Source: Saprospiraceae bacterium (GTDB lineage: Bacteria > Bacteroidota > Bacteroidia > Chitinophagales > Saprospiraceae). Taken from it: a stretch of DNA of 25,365 nucleotides. Shown in pieces: positions 7,742 through 14,834 of this stretch. Position numbers and translations under genes: made by a program. The first letter of the stretch is position 1; every line of letters starts with the position of its first letter. The stretch spans positions 1 through 25,365 of the forward strand of contig JADKAE010000037.1 in the NCBI GenBank assembly GCA_016715405.1, read 5' to 3'. The notes under the pieces were generated by a model that saw only the letters and a list, made by a program, of their open reading frames with translations, had not been told where the DNA came from and searched no databases.

Positions 7742-8101
7742 TTACTGTCCGTCAGCGACCGTCCGGCAGTCGTTGAGGCGGACGTTCGCCGGGTCGTTGA
7801 GGTACTCGCAGAGGAGGGCGTCGAGTAAGTTGGTTGTTGCTGTGAATTTACCAGGCTGACTAATTACGCGGGGGTCGTTCCACCATTCGGCGCTACCCTC
7901 CCAAATTAATTCTTCCGGCTCATACCCATTGCCGTTTAGGGCTATTTCTCCGGGCGCGTGGGCAGCTATGTAGTCTTTTTGGCGCAAGAACCCGAAAAAG
8001 TCATCCGCCTCGATGGTAATTTTGTCAGCACCCTCGGTCGGCCAAACCTCGATATTGCCGCCGCCAAGAAAGTAGTCGTACAAATTTTTGTAATTGCTCA
8101 T
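7742..8101 (-). CDS. hypothetical acidic early protein (119 aa)
   Basis: Start fixed by AGAACAATG (8099-8107). The protein is acidic and rich in Asp, Glu, Trp and Asn, for example NIEVWPTEGADKITIEADDF and EELIWEGSAEWWNDPR. Charge and size resemble small phage inhibitors or DNA mimics, but nothing specific is seen. It lies between the zinc-finger-like gene and recT. Function unknown. Confidence 0.72.
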   Translation of the reverse strand: MSNYKNLYDYFLGGGNIEVWPTEGADKITIEADDFFGFLRQKDYIAAHAPGEIALNGNGYEPEELIWEGSAEWWNDPRVISQPGKFTATTNLLDALLCEYLNDPANVRLNDCRTVADGQ

Positions 8102-8161
8102 TGTTCTGTTTTTTATGCGTTTTTGAAGGTGAAGGAAAGCGGGGGCGAAGGCCCACGGGGG

Positions 8162-8572
8162 TTAGTTATAATTTATGCGCTTTAACCTGCGCTGATAAGG
8201 CCAAATGAAGTTGCAGAATGCATCTGTTTTTCCGGCCAAATATTCAAAGTTTCTTTCAACTCCGGCATTGATTAAGTCAACAGCTACCGCGTTTTCAAAT
8301 TCAATTCGGCTGCTTTGGGCTATGTTCCAGTTTTTTTCAATTGCGCTTTCTACGATTGCCCTCAATTCAGTAAGGGCGATTTCGTCAATTTTGATATTGC
8401 TTTTTTCTTTTTTGCCCACAAGGTTTAAAGCTGCGCATGTTGTGCCAAAGTGATTAATTTCACCTGTTTGCAAGTTTTCCAACCAAATAACTTTTTTCAA
8501 CCCTTGTTTACCACAGCAAGAGCAAAAATCTTGATCGTCATTGCATCCTAAAAATTTATAATTGCTTTCCAT
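8162..8572 (-). CDS. small protein with zinc-binding Cys motif (136 aa)
   Basis: The N-terminal 50 residues contain FCSCCGKQGLKKVIWLENLQ followed by TGEINHFGTTCAALNL. This is the pattern of phage small zinc-finger proteins in which a C-x2-C pair and a later Cys (with His) bind zinc. The remainder is helical. It is the first gene after the promoter at 8603-8632 and carries the start signal AAAAGAACAATG. As first early gene it may regulate or assist recombination, but the role is not established. Confidence 0.72.
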   Translation of the reverse strand: MESNYKFLGCNDDQDFCSCCGKQGLKKVIWLENLQTGEINHFGTTCAALNLVGKKEKSNIKIDEIALTELRAIVESAIEKNWNIAQSSRIEFENAVAVDLINAGVERNFEYLAGKTDAFCNFIWPYQRRLKRINYN

Positions 8573-8602
8573 TGTTCTTTTTTTTACTTGTTAACGATAG
8601 AA

Positions 8603-8632
8603 CAAAGATAACCAAAAAGGTTTACTTGTCAA
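8603..8632 (-). promoter_or_regulatory. Bacteroidota-type early promoter, leftward
   Basis: On the minus strand TTG (8630-8632) is followed after 19 bp by TATCTTTG (8603-8610). Just upstream lies GTAGCGCAAAAGAGTTGACA, nearly identical to the sequence upstream of the promoter at 10907-10938. Confidence 0.85.
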
Positions 8633-8705
8633 CTCTTTTGCGCTACTTTAACAAAACCTTAACTAAAATAGGTTATGTAGTACACTAAATTGATATTGTC
8701 GCCTA

Positions 8706-8736
8706 TTGCCCCCCTCCCCGCTTTGCCTTACCTTTG
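8706..8736 (+). promoter_or_regulatory. Bacteroidota-type promoter, rightward
   Basis: TTG (8706-8708) is followed after 20 bp by TACCTTTG (8729-8736). The start point would be about 8743, only some 10 nt before the ATG at 8753. It diverges from the 8603-8632 promoter across a 75-bp spacer that could hold shared operators. Confidence 0.7.
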
Positions 8737-8752
8737 TGTAAAACTTAGAACA

Positions 8753-9151
8753 ATGAAAGTTACACCAACCGATCAACAGGCGGATTTCCTCCGCTGGCTA
8801 TCAATCCTAATTATCACCGTTTACCTCGTCGCCATTTTCGGCAAATGGGCATTTATCGCATTCGGCGTCTTTGCCTTTATCTTCTTTGCCGCGTGGGCGT
8901 ACCTGTCTTTCCTCAACCCGGAGGATATTATAACCCGGCGCGACAACTGGCAGGAGCCGGAGTATGGCAGCGCATACGAGGAGTGGAAGGATACCGGCGT
9001 CGACCGGCGCAACCATTCTAAAAAATCGAATAGTTCAGAAAAGCCAGACAACCCCGGACAACTATGTCAGCCGTGCCAATATACAGGCGTTATAGTTGAC
9101 ACGGAGGCGGGCACGCACGAATGGAAAGTAACACCTAAATCAAAAACTTAG
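8753..9151 (+). CDS. small two-helix membrane protein (132 aa)
   Basis: The ATG at 8753 carries the AGAACAATG signal; the frame extends further upstream but the predicted promoter lies there, so the shorter start is right. Residues about 14-55 form two transmembrane helices (WLSILIITVYLVAIFG and FIAFGVFAFIFFAAWAYLSF). The C-terminal 75 residues are polar and probably cytoplasmic, with an LCQPCQ Cys pair. First gene of a short rightward operon between two leftward ones. The position suggests a conversion or superinfection-exclusion role, which is inference only. Confidence 0.72.
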   Translation: MKVTPTDQQADFLRWLSILIITVYLVAIFGKWAFIAFGVFAFIFFAAWAYLSFLNPEDIITRRDNWQEPEYGSAYEEWKDTGVDRRNHSKKSNSSEKPDNPGQLCQPCQYTGVIVDTEAGTHEWKVTPKSKT

Positions 9152-9155
9152 AACA

Positions 9156-10795
9156 ATGGAACAGATCAAAGACATTTCAACCGGCTACCGCTGGGTAGTC
9201 TGGTTTGCGTTCAAATGGTTAGCGGCGACCACCGCCGTAACCGTCTGGCAGGTAAGCGCCGGATTTATCCCCACCGCCTCCGACAACGTGCAATTCTTTT
9301 TCAGGATAGCCGCCTGTGTGGTTATGTTTTTCTTTATAGATGCCGGATTAGAGGCGCAAGCAAAGTACGTCTTTCGGGGGTTAATGGATAAGCATACAAG
9401 GGATGGGGGTAAGTGGTTTTTAACCCTGTCTATATTTATCTTTACTATCCGCTTTGCCGCTTCCACTTTTATGACTTGGGTAAGCGCTGATCCCATCGCG
9501 TCTAGCATCTACCCGCCCCCCTCCACCGACCGGCAGCAAACAGAGATTGCAGCGGCCCGGGAAAGCAACGACGGACGGCTTAAGCGCCTGGAAAGTGAAA
9601 AGACGCGGTTAGAGAATAGCGAAAAGCAGCGCATGAAAGACGCCGAAAAACAAGGTAAGCAGTTAGTCGACAAGGCGATCAACGCAGGCGGTTCTAACTT
9701 TGCCTCACTTTGGAGAGATGGCAACGACTGGATTAAGACGGCCCCACAGTTAAAGAAGAAACGTGAAAAGGTATACGAGGCGCAAAAGGCAGCGGATGCG
9801 CTTATCGCAAGTGAAAAGGCAAAGACGGCAGAGGCGCAAAAAATGTACCTGGCTGCGCTGGGCAAAGACGATGCCACAATAGCGGCTTTGTCGGGTGAGA
9901 TAGTCAGCCTGAACGAACAGCACGCGACGAATAAGGCAAGTATGACGGCGGCAATCTACTTAGTTGACTTTATAGCGGCTTTTGTGGCTATCGCGCTATT
10001 GATAGCCCTTTGCAGTTACGAGAAGAAAAACAACATCGAATACAAAAGCGATTTTTCGGGCGTATGGGAAAAGGTAGGCGACCGCATCAAAGGCGATGTT
10101 ATGCAAAACGCCGAATCCGGTAGCGTGGGGCTGTGGCTTATCGTTGCCGCCCCGCTAGTAGCCCTCGTTAAATTTTTCCGGTTCCTGGGTGTTTTGATGT
10201 GGATAGGCATACATAATGTGGAAACCTTTTTCCGTATCGACTTAGACGGCGACGGGCAAATCGGCGCGCCGAAAAAGTCGGTAACTACCAAAACAGAAAC
10301 CACCGACTTAATATCTGCAAAAGTCGGTAGAATGCCTATCGGTTTTTCGGTAAATAAAACAGATCAAAAAGTCGGTGAAACTCCGCCGACTTCCACCGAC
10401 TTAGGCACGGCGCGTTTTACCGATGTCGGGGTAAGCCCGACTTCACCGACTTTGCGCCGACTTTTGAAATAGTCGGTGATCACAAAACGCCTGAAATGGT
10501 CGGTGAAAAGTCGGTAGAATTGCCGCCGACTTTTGAGAGAGAAAGCACCGACTTTCGCCCACGTAAAACGCCGACTATTGCCAGGAAATCGGCAGCTATA
10601 AAGTCGGTAGATCGGGCAAACCGTGCCACCGACTTAGATAAGTTGGCGGATAGTTTGCGGGCCGCGTGGAAAAAACAGTATAGTACATATCCTGACCTGC
10701 TAAGGCAAGCGAAGGCCGCCGGGTTTACGGTATACACAAACGGCAAGATTATTTCCATTGTGAAGCCAAAGCCGACGCCCAAGCGAAAGAAATAA
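9156..10795 (+). CDS. large membrane coiled-coil protein with motif-rich tail, frameshifted
   Basis: The start carries AGAACAATG and overlaps the previous gene's end region. Three N-terminal transmembrane helices (about 14-35, 46-65, 87-106) are followed by a long charged coiled coil (about 125-265, e.g. RLKRLESEKTRLENSEKQR), then two more helices (about 268-290 and 328-352). A DLDGDGQIG loop at 362-370 resembles a calcium-binding EF-hand/dockerin loop. The frame ends at 10472, but a second frame (to 10795) continues it if one G is added to GTCGGGG at 10428-10431, giving PDFTDFAPTFEIVGDHKTPE onwards. The joined protein has about 546 residues and ends in a basic helical domain. The tail region carries the AAGTCGGT DNA-motif array. 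The architecture loosely resembles DUF4407-type proteins, but I do not assign a family. Function unknown. Confidence 0.68.
10275..10635. repeat. cluster of AAGTCGGT motifs on both strands
   Basis: Ten exact copies. AAGTCGGT starts at 10275, 10321, 10369, 10508 and 10601; its complement ACCGACTT starts at 10302, 10395, 10445, 10547 and 10628. Seven one-base variants lie between them (10385, 10436, 10456, 10470, 10497, 10525, 10570). The copies are read in different frames (KSV, KVG, IVG, TDL, TDF, PTF), so conservation is in the DNA rather than in a repeated peptide. Confidence 0.85.
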
Positions 10796-10820
10796 ATGCA
10801 AGACTCATTGTTCTAGTCTG

Positions 10821-10861
10821 CCCCCGCTCGTGCCTCACCGGCGCGGCGGGGGTTTTCTTTT
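10821..10861 (+). terminator. Rho-independent terminator of the rightward operon
   Basis: CCCCCGC (10821-10827) pairs with GCGGGGG (10846-10852), followed by TTTTCTTTT. It lies 25 bp after the stop of the large membrane gene. Confidence 0.85.
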
Positions 10862-10906
10862 ATAGGCTAAACAATTTAGTTAAGAAAAGTTAAGTAGCGT
10901 AAAGAG

Positions 10907-10938
10907 TTGACAAGTAAACTGTTTTTAGTGTATCTTTG
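10907..10938 (+). promoter_or_regulatory. Bacteroidota-type promoter, rightward, into a gene-less region
   Basis: TTG (10907-10909) is followed after 21 bp by TATCTTTG (10931-10938). The upstream GTAGCG-AAAGAGTTGACAAGTAAAC segment and a more distal TTTAGTTAAG match the leftward promoter at 8603-8632. The two promoters therefore look like copies of one regulated unit. Confidence 0.72.
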
Positions 10939-10944
10939 TGGTAA

Positions 10945-11252
10945 TCAATTAAAACTTGAAGATGGCGTGCAGGCTGTCCGGCCGGTAAACGAAACCTGAT
11001 TCTTGCTGGCCAATCAACTTCTCCACCGACACGGCGCATGCACGCCAAAGGGTGGGCTGCCGGGGCCAACTGCTTAGCACGCACAGGGCTTAGCCGACTG
11101 CCAAAACGGGTAATCAGCCAGGCGCTGGACCGCAAAGCCAATTGTTCGACCTCACCCGCGGCGGCGCGGGATTCCAAGGGTGTGGGGCTGGCGTGGCGGT
11201 TCGTTTTGGATACACACAAGGCCTTTACCCTGCAAAGCCGCGGTTTTCATGC
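10945..11252 (+). ncRNA. candidate structured RNA downstream of the 10.9-kb promoter
   Basis: No convincing coding frame follows the promoter: the first ATG (10962) gives 8 codons, and the longer frames on either strand have GC-driven composition. Instead there are inverted repeats. GGCGTGCA (10964-10971) pairs with TGCACGCC (11039-11046), continuing inward as TGTCCGG with CCGACA through a bulge. CCCGCG-GCGG-CGCGGG (11155-11170) is a perfect 6-bp hairpin, and CCAG-GCG-CTGG lies near 11118-11128. I do not recognise a known RNA family. The 3' end is not defined because no rightward terminator is seen. Confidence 0.4.
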
Positions 11253-11278
11253 AAAAAGCCCCTACCGGCCAGGGGCTT
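11253..11278 (-). terminator. terminator of the late leftward operon
   Basis: AAGCCCCT and AGGGGCTT (11256-11263 and 11271-11278) form an 8-bp stem with a 7-nt loop, followed on the minus strand by a T run (complement of 11253-11257). It lies just after the last late gene. Confidence 0.85.
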
Positions 11279-11295
11279 ACAAAACACCTAAAACC

Positions 11296-11706
11296 CTATG
11301 AAATATCTTTCTTTACCGTTCCCGGGCTGATTAGCTTAATGATCACCATAAGCAGCGCAAAGCCCGCCTGCAACATCAAAGACGTATCACCGCTCAATAT
11401 CGCATCAATAAGCCCCTGTATTTGCGGAATAGGTAGCCAGGGGAGAAAGCCCACCAGGAACGCCAGGATAGAGGCGTAAAACTGTGGCGACTTTAGCGAG
11501 CGTTTGAGTTGATCCAACAACTCCGATCCTTGTAAGCTCTTAAAGTAGTGAAACGCGATGTTCCCCGCGCTGAAAATTGCAATCAGCCCGGCGGCCACCT
11601 GCTTTAAAGAATCCTCCGGGAATCTTATCCCGAATAGGGCCGCCGCTATGGCGATAAGGCCAAACCAAAAGTTAGCCGACTGCCAAAATGATTTTTTCGT
11701 TTGCAT
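11296..11706 (-). CDS. multi-helix membrane protein, holin candidate (136 aa)
   Basis: Four hydrophobic segments at about residues 12-26, 34-55, 77-94 and 110-127, with a short basic N-terminus (MQTKKSFWQS) and a charged C-terminus (PGTVKKDIS). Size, helix content and place at the very end of the late operon fit a holin or holin-like lysis protein. It is the last gene before the terminator. No sequence family is recognised, and no endolysin is seen in the window, so the lysis role is inferred. Confidence 0.65.
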   Translation of the reverse strand: MQTKKSFWQSANFWFGLIAIAAALFGIRFPEDSLKQVAAGLIAIFSAGNIAFHYFKSLQGSELLDQLKRSLKSPQFYASILAFLVGFLPWLPIPQIQGLIDAILSGDTSLMLQAGFALLMVIIKLISPGTVKKDIS

Positions 11707-11735
11707 AGTGTGTATGTTTTAGTTAACAGTTAGTG

Positions 11736-11996
11736 TTAATCTTCTTTACTCAATAACCCGGAAACGTCCTTTCCTTGTTCCATGAGTTCCAATACTTTTT
11801 TGTGTGTTTCCTCTCTGTGCTTTTCCATCTGCCTGTATTTTCTAAAGTTGATAATGGCAGATATAAGCGCGGTAATAATCAGCGGTAAGGCGCTAAGTAA
11901 CTCACCCGCATAGGTGAGGGCAGTCGCAAGAAGGGCAGCGCCATGCATGCTCCATTCATGCGACAAGATTTTGATTTTATCCATCTCCTTCCACAT
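11736..11996 (-). CDS. small holin-like membrane protein (86 aa)
   Basis: Two hydrophobic segments (GAALLATALTYAGELLSA and LPLIITALISAIINF, about residues 19-50) are followed by a highly charged helical tail (RKYRQMEKHREETHKKVLEL). This is a common class II holin-like design. The start may be the first or the fifth codon (both Met). It lies between the protease gene and the other small membrane gene in the presumed lysis cassette. Confidence 0.65.
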   Translation of the reverse strand: MWKEMDKIKILSHEWSMHGAALLATALTYAGELLSALPLIITALISAIINFRKYRQMEKHREETHKKVLELMEQGKDVSGLLSKED

Positions 11997-12018
11997 TGCG
12001 GGGGGTGTTAGTTAATGA

Positions 12019-13557
12019 CTAAGGTTTGATAAAGGCGAATTGAAGTACGCCCTTTGTCTTGCGCTGTGCAGCCCTTCCAGTTGCCGCCGTTCCTGTGTGT
12101 ATAACTTCCCGCCCTAAAGCGTCCTTTCCTATGACCGTTGTAATTGCCAAACCCGGAACCCCGGCGAGCATGTTAAAGAAATGCCTACTATAAAAAGCAG
12201 CATCCGCAAAACCGTGTTCATCTTTCAGGATAAAGCCCCGGTTTGTAAAAAAACCGGTGACGGTCGAGCGCGCCAGGTCATAAGCCGGTTCGTCGTATAA
12301 ATCCGTTTTAAAGCTAACAGTTATTGAAGCTGGCAAGGTTTTCAACTCTCCTCCCGCCTCTGCCAATCGTTTCCAGTAGATATTATGCGTACCGACTGCA
12401 AAGGTAAGCGTGCGCATTTCCCGGCGCTTTTCCGGGTCAGGCGGTGGCGGAGAACCACCCGGCGCGTTGTCGATTAGTGCGCTAATAAGCGGGCTGCCAT
12501 ACCCGGTATAGTCATCCCGCCCGGACGGCGGTAAGTCGGTAGCAAACTTTTGTATATGCGCTTTGATGCTTGCCGCTGTGCTGGTAGGGTATAGGCTTGC
12601 AATAATAGCCACAACCGCCGCCGCGTGCGGCGTGGCCATGCTCGTTCCTGATAGCGAGCTATAACCGCCTTTGTAGGTCGATAACACCATAGATCCCGGC
12701 GCTGCTATAAACGTTTCCGGGCCGTATGTGCTATAAGTCGCACGTTGTACGCCTGTACCTGATTGCATCAGCGCCGCAATGGCTGAAACGTACTTTGACT
12801 TGCCAGGATATTGCACGCCCATGCCGCCGGTGTTTCCACAGGCAGCGACCACGTAAACGCCCAGCGTTTCGGCTTCTTTTAGTGCGTTTTCCATGTCCGT
12901 ACTAAGGCCCCCGCCGCCGAGGCTGTAATTGTAGATACAAAACCAACCTTGCGCCATGAGCTCCTTTGCTAAACCATTAGCATAAAGCGTACCTGCAACG
13001 ATTCCGGCGAACGTGCCGCCGCCCTGGTCGTTTAGCACCTTCACAGGTACGATCTTTAGCCAACCGGCATCTACGAGCATCCTGGCGGCCCCAAGCGGCG
13101 TTGTCGGGTCAATAGCGCCTACAATGCCCGCTACGTGCGTGCTATGCCCGTGCGCGTCCTGCAATCCCGTGCCTGTAAAATCCTTGCCTTTATCATTCCA
13201 TGCGGCCTTAGCGAGCGCCGGGTGATCGTACTTGCCCCCGGTGTCGAGGACAAAGACGCAAATTTTGCGTTTGGCCTTACTGGCAATTTCAGCATACCGG
13301 GAATTGATGCCTAAATATTCAGGCCCCCAGTTACCAGTAGCCAGTGCCGAATATTCCGCCGGGATGGGGATCTGCTCGATAGGGTCGAGTATCACGTCAT
13401 ACTGCCCGCTCGCTTCCATTAGCGCCACCCGTTCGGCGACTTCCAGAAAGTCCGGCCAATACTCCGATGGGAGGCCCGACTGTTCCACTGTTTGCGACGC
13501 AAGGCCAAAAGGCAGCGCGGCAAGCAGTAGAATTTGAAATAATGTTTTGACATTCAT
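12019..13557 (-). CDS. secreted subtilisin-like serine protease (S8 family)
   Basis: A 512-residue protein. Residues 1-22 form a Sec signal peptide (MNVKTLFQILLLAALPFGLA then SQ). The catalytic triad is present: D105 in VFVLDTGG, H138 in HSTHVAG and S306 in GTSMATPHAA, with oxyanion N242 in AACGNTGG. The catalytic domain covers about 95-345. A Pro-rich linker (GGSPPPPDPEKRR, about 373-385) leads to a C-terminal domain of about 120 residues of unknown function. The protein lies within the late operon between tail-associated genes and holin-like genes and is intact. A role in lysis, in digesting a proteinaceous cell surface, or in processing virion proteins is possible. Which one is not shown by the sequence. 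Confidence 0.88.
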   Translation of the reverse strand: MNVKTLFQILLLAALPFGLASQTVEQSGLPSEYWPDFLEVAERVALMEASGQYDVILDPIEQIPIPAEYSALATGNWGPEYLGINSRYAEIASKAKRKICVFVLDTGGKYDHPALAKAAWNDKGKDFTGTGLQDAHGHSTHVAGIVGAIDPTTPLGAARMLVDAGWLKIVPVKVLNDQGGGTFAGIVAGTLYANGLAKELMAQGWFCIYNYSLGGGGLSTDMENALKEAETLGVYVVAACGNTGGMGVQYPGKSKYVSAIAALMQSGTGVQRATYSTYGPETFIAAPGSMVLSTYKGGYSSLSGTSMATPHAAAVVAIIASLYPTSTAASIKAHIQKFATDLPPSGRDDYTGYGSPLISALIDNAPGGSPPPPDPEKRREMRTLTFAVGTHNIYWKRLAEAGGELKTLPASITVSFKTDLYDEPAYDLARSTVTGFFTNRGFILKDEHGFADAAFYSRHFFNMLAGVPGLAITTVIGKDALGREVIHTGTAATGRAAQRKTKGVLQFAFIKP

Positions 13558-13563
13558 ATTTTT

Positions 13564-13746
13564 CTATGTTATGTTGATAAAATCGTCTGGTAAAACGTAA
13601 CACACCTGCACCCAATCGCTCACGCCGTGATACCACGTCCATACGATTATGCAGGGGTACGCGGGGGGCTTTGGTGTTTGCAGGGGCCAATCACGCGACA
13701 GGCTTTTAAAAGCCTCTTCGTCTGGTAAGTAGAATTTTTCGATCAT
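13564..13746 (-). CDS. small hypothetical protein (60 aa)
   Basis: Starts MIEKFYLPDEEAFKSLSRDW and contains PAYPCIIVWTWYHGVSDWVQ. It is aromatic-rich without a membrane helix. It lies 3 bp after one gene and 6 bp before the protease, so it belongs to the operon. Function unknown. Confidence 0.6.
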   Translation of the reverse strand: MIEKFYLPDEEAFKSLSRDWPLQTPKPPAYPCIIVWTWYHGVSDWVQVCYVLPDDFINIT

Positions 13747-13749
13747 GGG

Positions 13750-14043
13750 TCATATATCGTTTTCAATCTCGTCGTCGTAATTGAGTACCGTTTCCGGCTG
13801 AAAGTCGCCCGGCTGCAAAACGCCGGGTTCGTAAACGAATATCTGGTCTGCCTGCCCTTCGTCGGGCTTGCGAACCCGGCGGCTTACTATCCGCGTGGCA
13901 ATCTTAAACAAGTCGAGGTAATACGGCTTTTTATCAGCGCGCAGGTAGAAAACTTGCGTTACTTGCGTAAGGTATGACGGCTGCCCGTTGGGCTGCATAT
14001 GTAGTCGATAAGAATACGGTATGCGATAAATTGTGTCTTTCAT
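13750..14043 (-). CDS. hypothetical late protein (97 aa)
   Basis: A mixed beta-rich sequence (IYRIPYSYRLHMQPNGQPSY, then KPYYLDLFKIATRIVSRRVR) with an acidic C-terminus (YDDEIENDI). There is no signal peptide, although its late-operon neighbours have them. No family recognised; a virion-associated or fibre-associated accessory protein is possible from context. Confidence 0.65.
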   Translation of the reverse strand: MKDTIYRIPYSYRLHMQPNGQPSYLTQVTQVFYLRADKKPYYLDLFKIATRIVSRRVRKPDEGQADQIFVYEPGVLQPGDFQPETVLNYDDEIENDI

Positions 14044-14055
14044 GGTTTACGATTT

Positions 14056-14826
14056 TTAGCGTTTAAAATCCACCCAAACTTGCATTTCTTGCGGCGCGGG
14101 CTGATTGCCTCCAAACCACAGGCCCAAGCGCCAAAGCAAGGGCGGCGTTTTGATGTTGGTATACATAGTACCTATGTCTACTATCCGGCCTTCCACATCT
14201 CGATGGGCAACGGTCAACGACCAGTTGCCGCCGCCGCTGTACGTCAGGACTATGCGGGCGTTTTGCGCGATGGGCATACTAAGCAAAACGAGCTTATCGC
14301 CTTCGCCTATCTCATGTTTTCCGCCCCTGTTTACGTAAAGCGTTAAGTCGATTTTATCCGACTTTAGGTTGTAGCGCCACGCCCACATAACCGCGTCTTT
14401 GTTATTTGACAACATCCGCAGCGACACACCCCCGCCCTTATTGAAGTCCTTTTGATCTTCGCCGGGAATGTTATAGCGGCATGTGGCATCAAACACCACA
14501 TCCCATTGCCATGACAATCCCCCGGACAGATGCGGCGTGCGCGGCTCCATCGGCCAAAAGTCGTGTTTGCCAGCCTGTACGGTAAATATTTTCAGGCTCA
14601 TGCCGCTTTTGCCCTTGGAAGCACAATAATGCCGTATCGATCTAATTTCTTTAATCGCCTCAATAATAGCAGAGGCATTAAGCAACAGCCCCCATAGGTT
14701 TAATTTACCGTTTAGCTTTTCCAGTAGCCCGCCTAAAATGCGTATAATTTCACGCACTTTCCCGGCGATCTGTTCCGGCGTGTCAGCGTTTACCGCTTGC
14801 GTCATCAACTCAACTTCATTTTTCAT
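14056..14826 (-). CDS. late protein with helical N-terminus and possible lectin-like domain (256 aa)
   Basis: Residues 1-85 are helical (TPEQIAGKVREIIRILGGLL). Residues about 90-256 are beta-rich and resemble a concanavalin-like jelly roll in character: repeated strands with Trp/Phe, such as LSWQWDVVFDATCRYNIPG, AVMWAWRYNLKSDKIDLTLY, ARIVLTYSGGGNWSLTVAH and LLWRLGLWFGG. Such domains in phages often bind surface glycans. This is fold-level pattern reading only; no catalytic motif is visible. The gene sits just after the tail-fibre genes, in keeping with a receptor-binding accessory role. Confidence 0.62.
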   Translation of the reverse strand: MKNEVELMTQAVNADTPEQIAGKVREIIRILGGLLEKLNGKLNLWGLLLNASAIIEAIKEIRSIRHYCASKGKSGMSLKIFTVQAGKHDFWPMEPRTPHLSGGLSWQWDVVFDATCRYNIPGEDQKDFNKGGGVSLRMLSNNKDAVMWAWRYNLKSDKIDLTLYVNRGGKHEIGEGDKLVLLSMPIAQNARIVLTYSGGGNWSLTVAHRDVEGRIVDIGTMYTNIKTPPLLWRLGLWFGGNQPAPQEMQVWVDFKR

Positions 14827-14834
14827 GGTGTTTG

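Noticed and set aside
8603..10938. Invertible segment bounded by the two opposed promoter copies
   Set aside because: The copies are diverged with indels and no site-specific recombinase is seen; duplicated regulated promoters are the simpler reading.
11140..11160. TTCGACC tRNA T-loop-like sequence
   Set aside because: The flanking bases do not form a T-stem and no acceptor or anticodon arms are present.
10890..11301. Long frames on both strands (10890-11219 minus, 11038-11301 plus)
   Set aside because: Their composition (Ala, Arg, Ser, Leu-rich) follows GC content, neither has a start signal, and the region is better explained by inverted repeats. I cannot fully exclude the plus frame.
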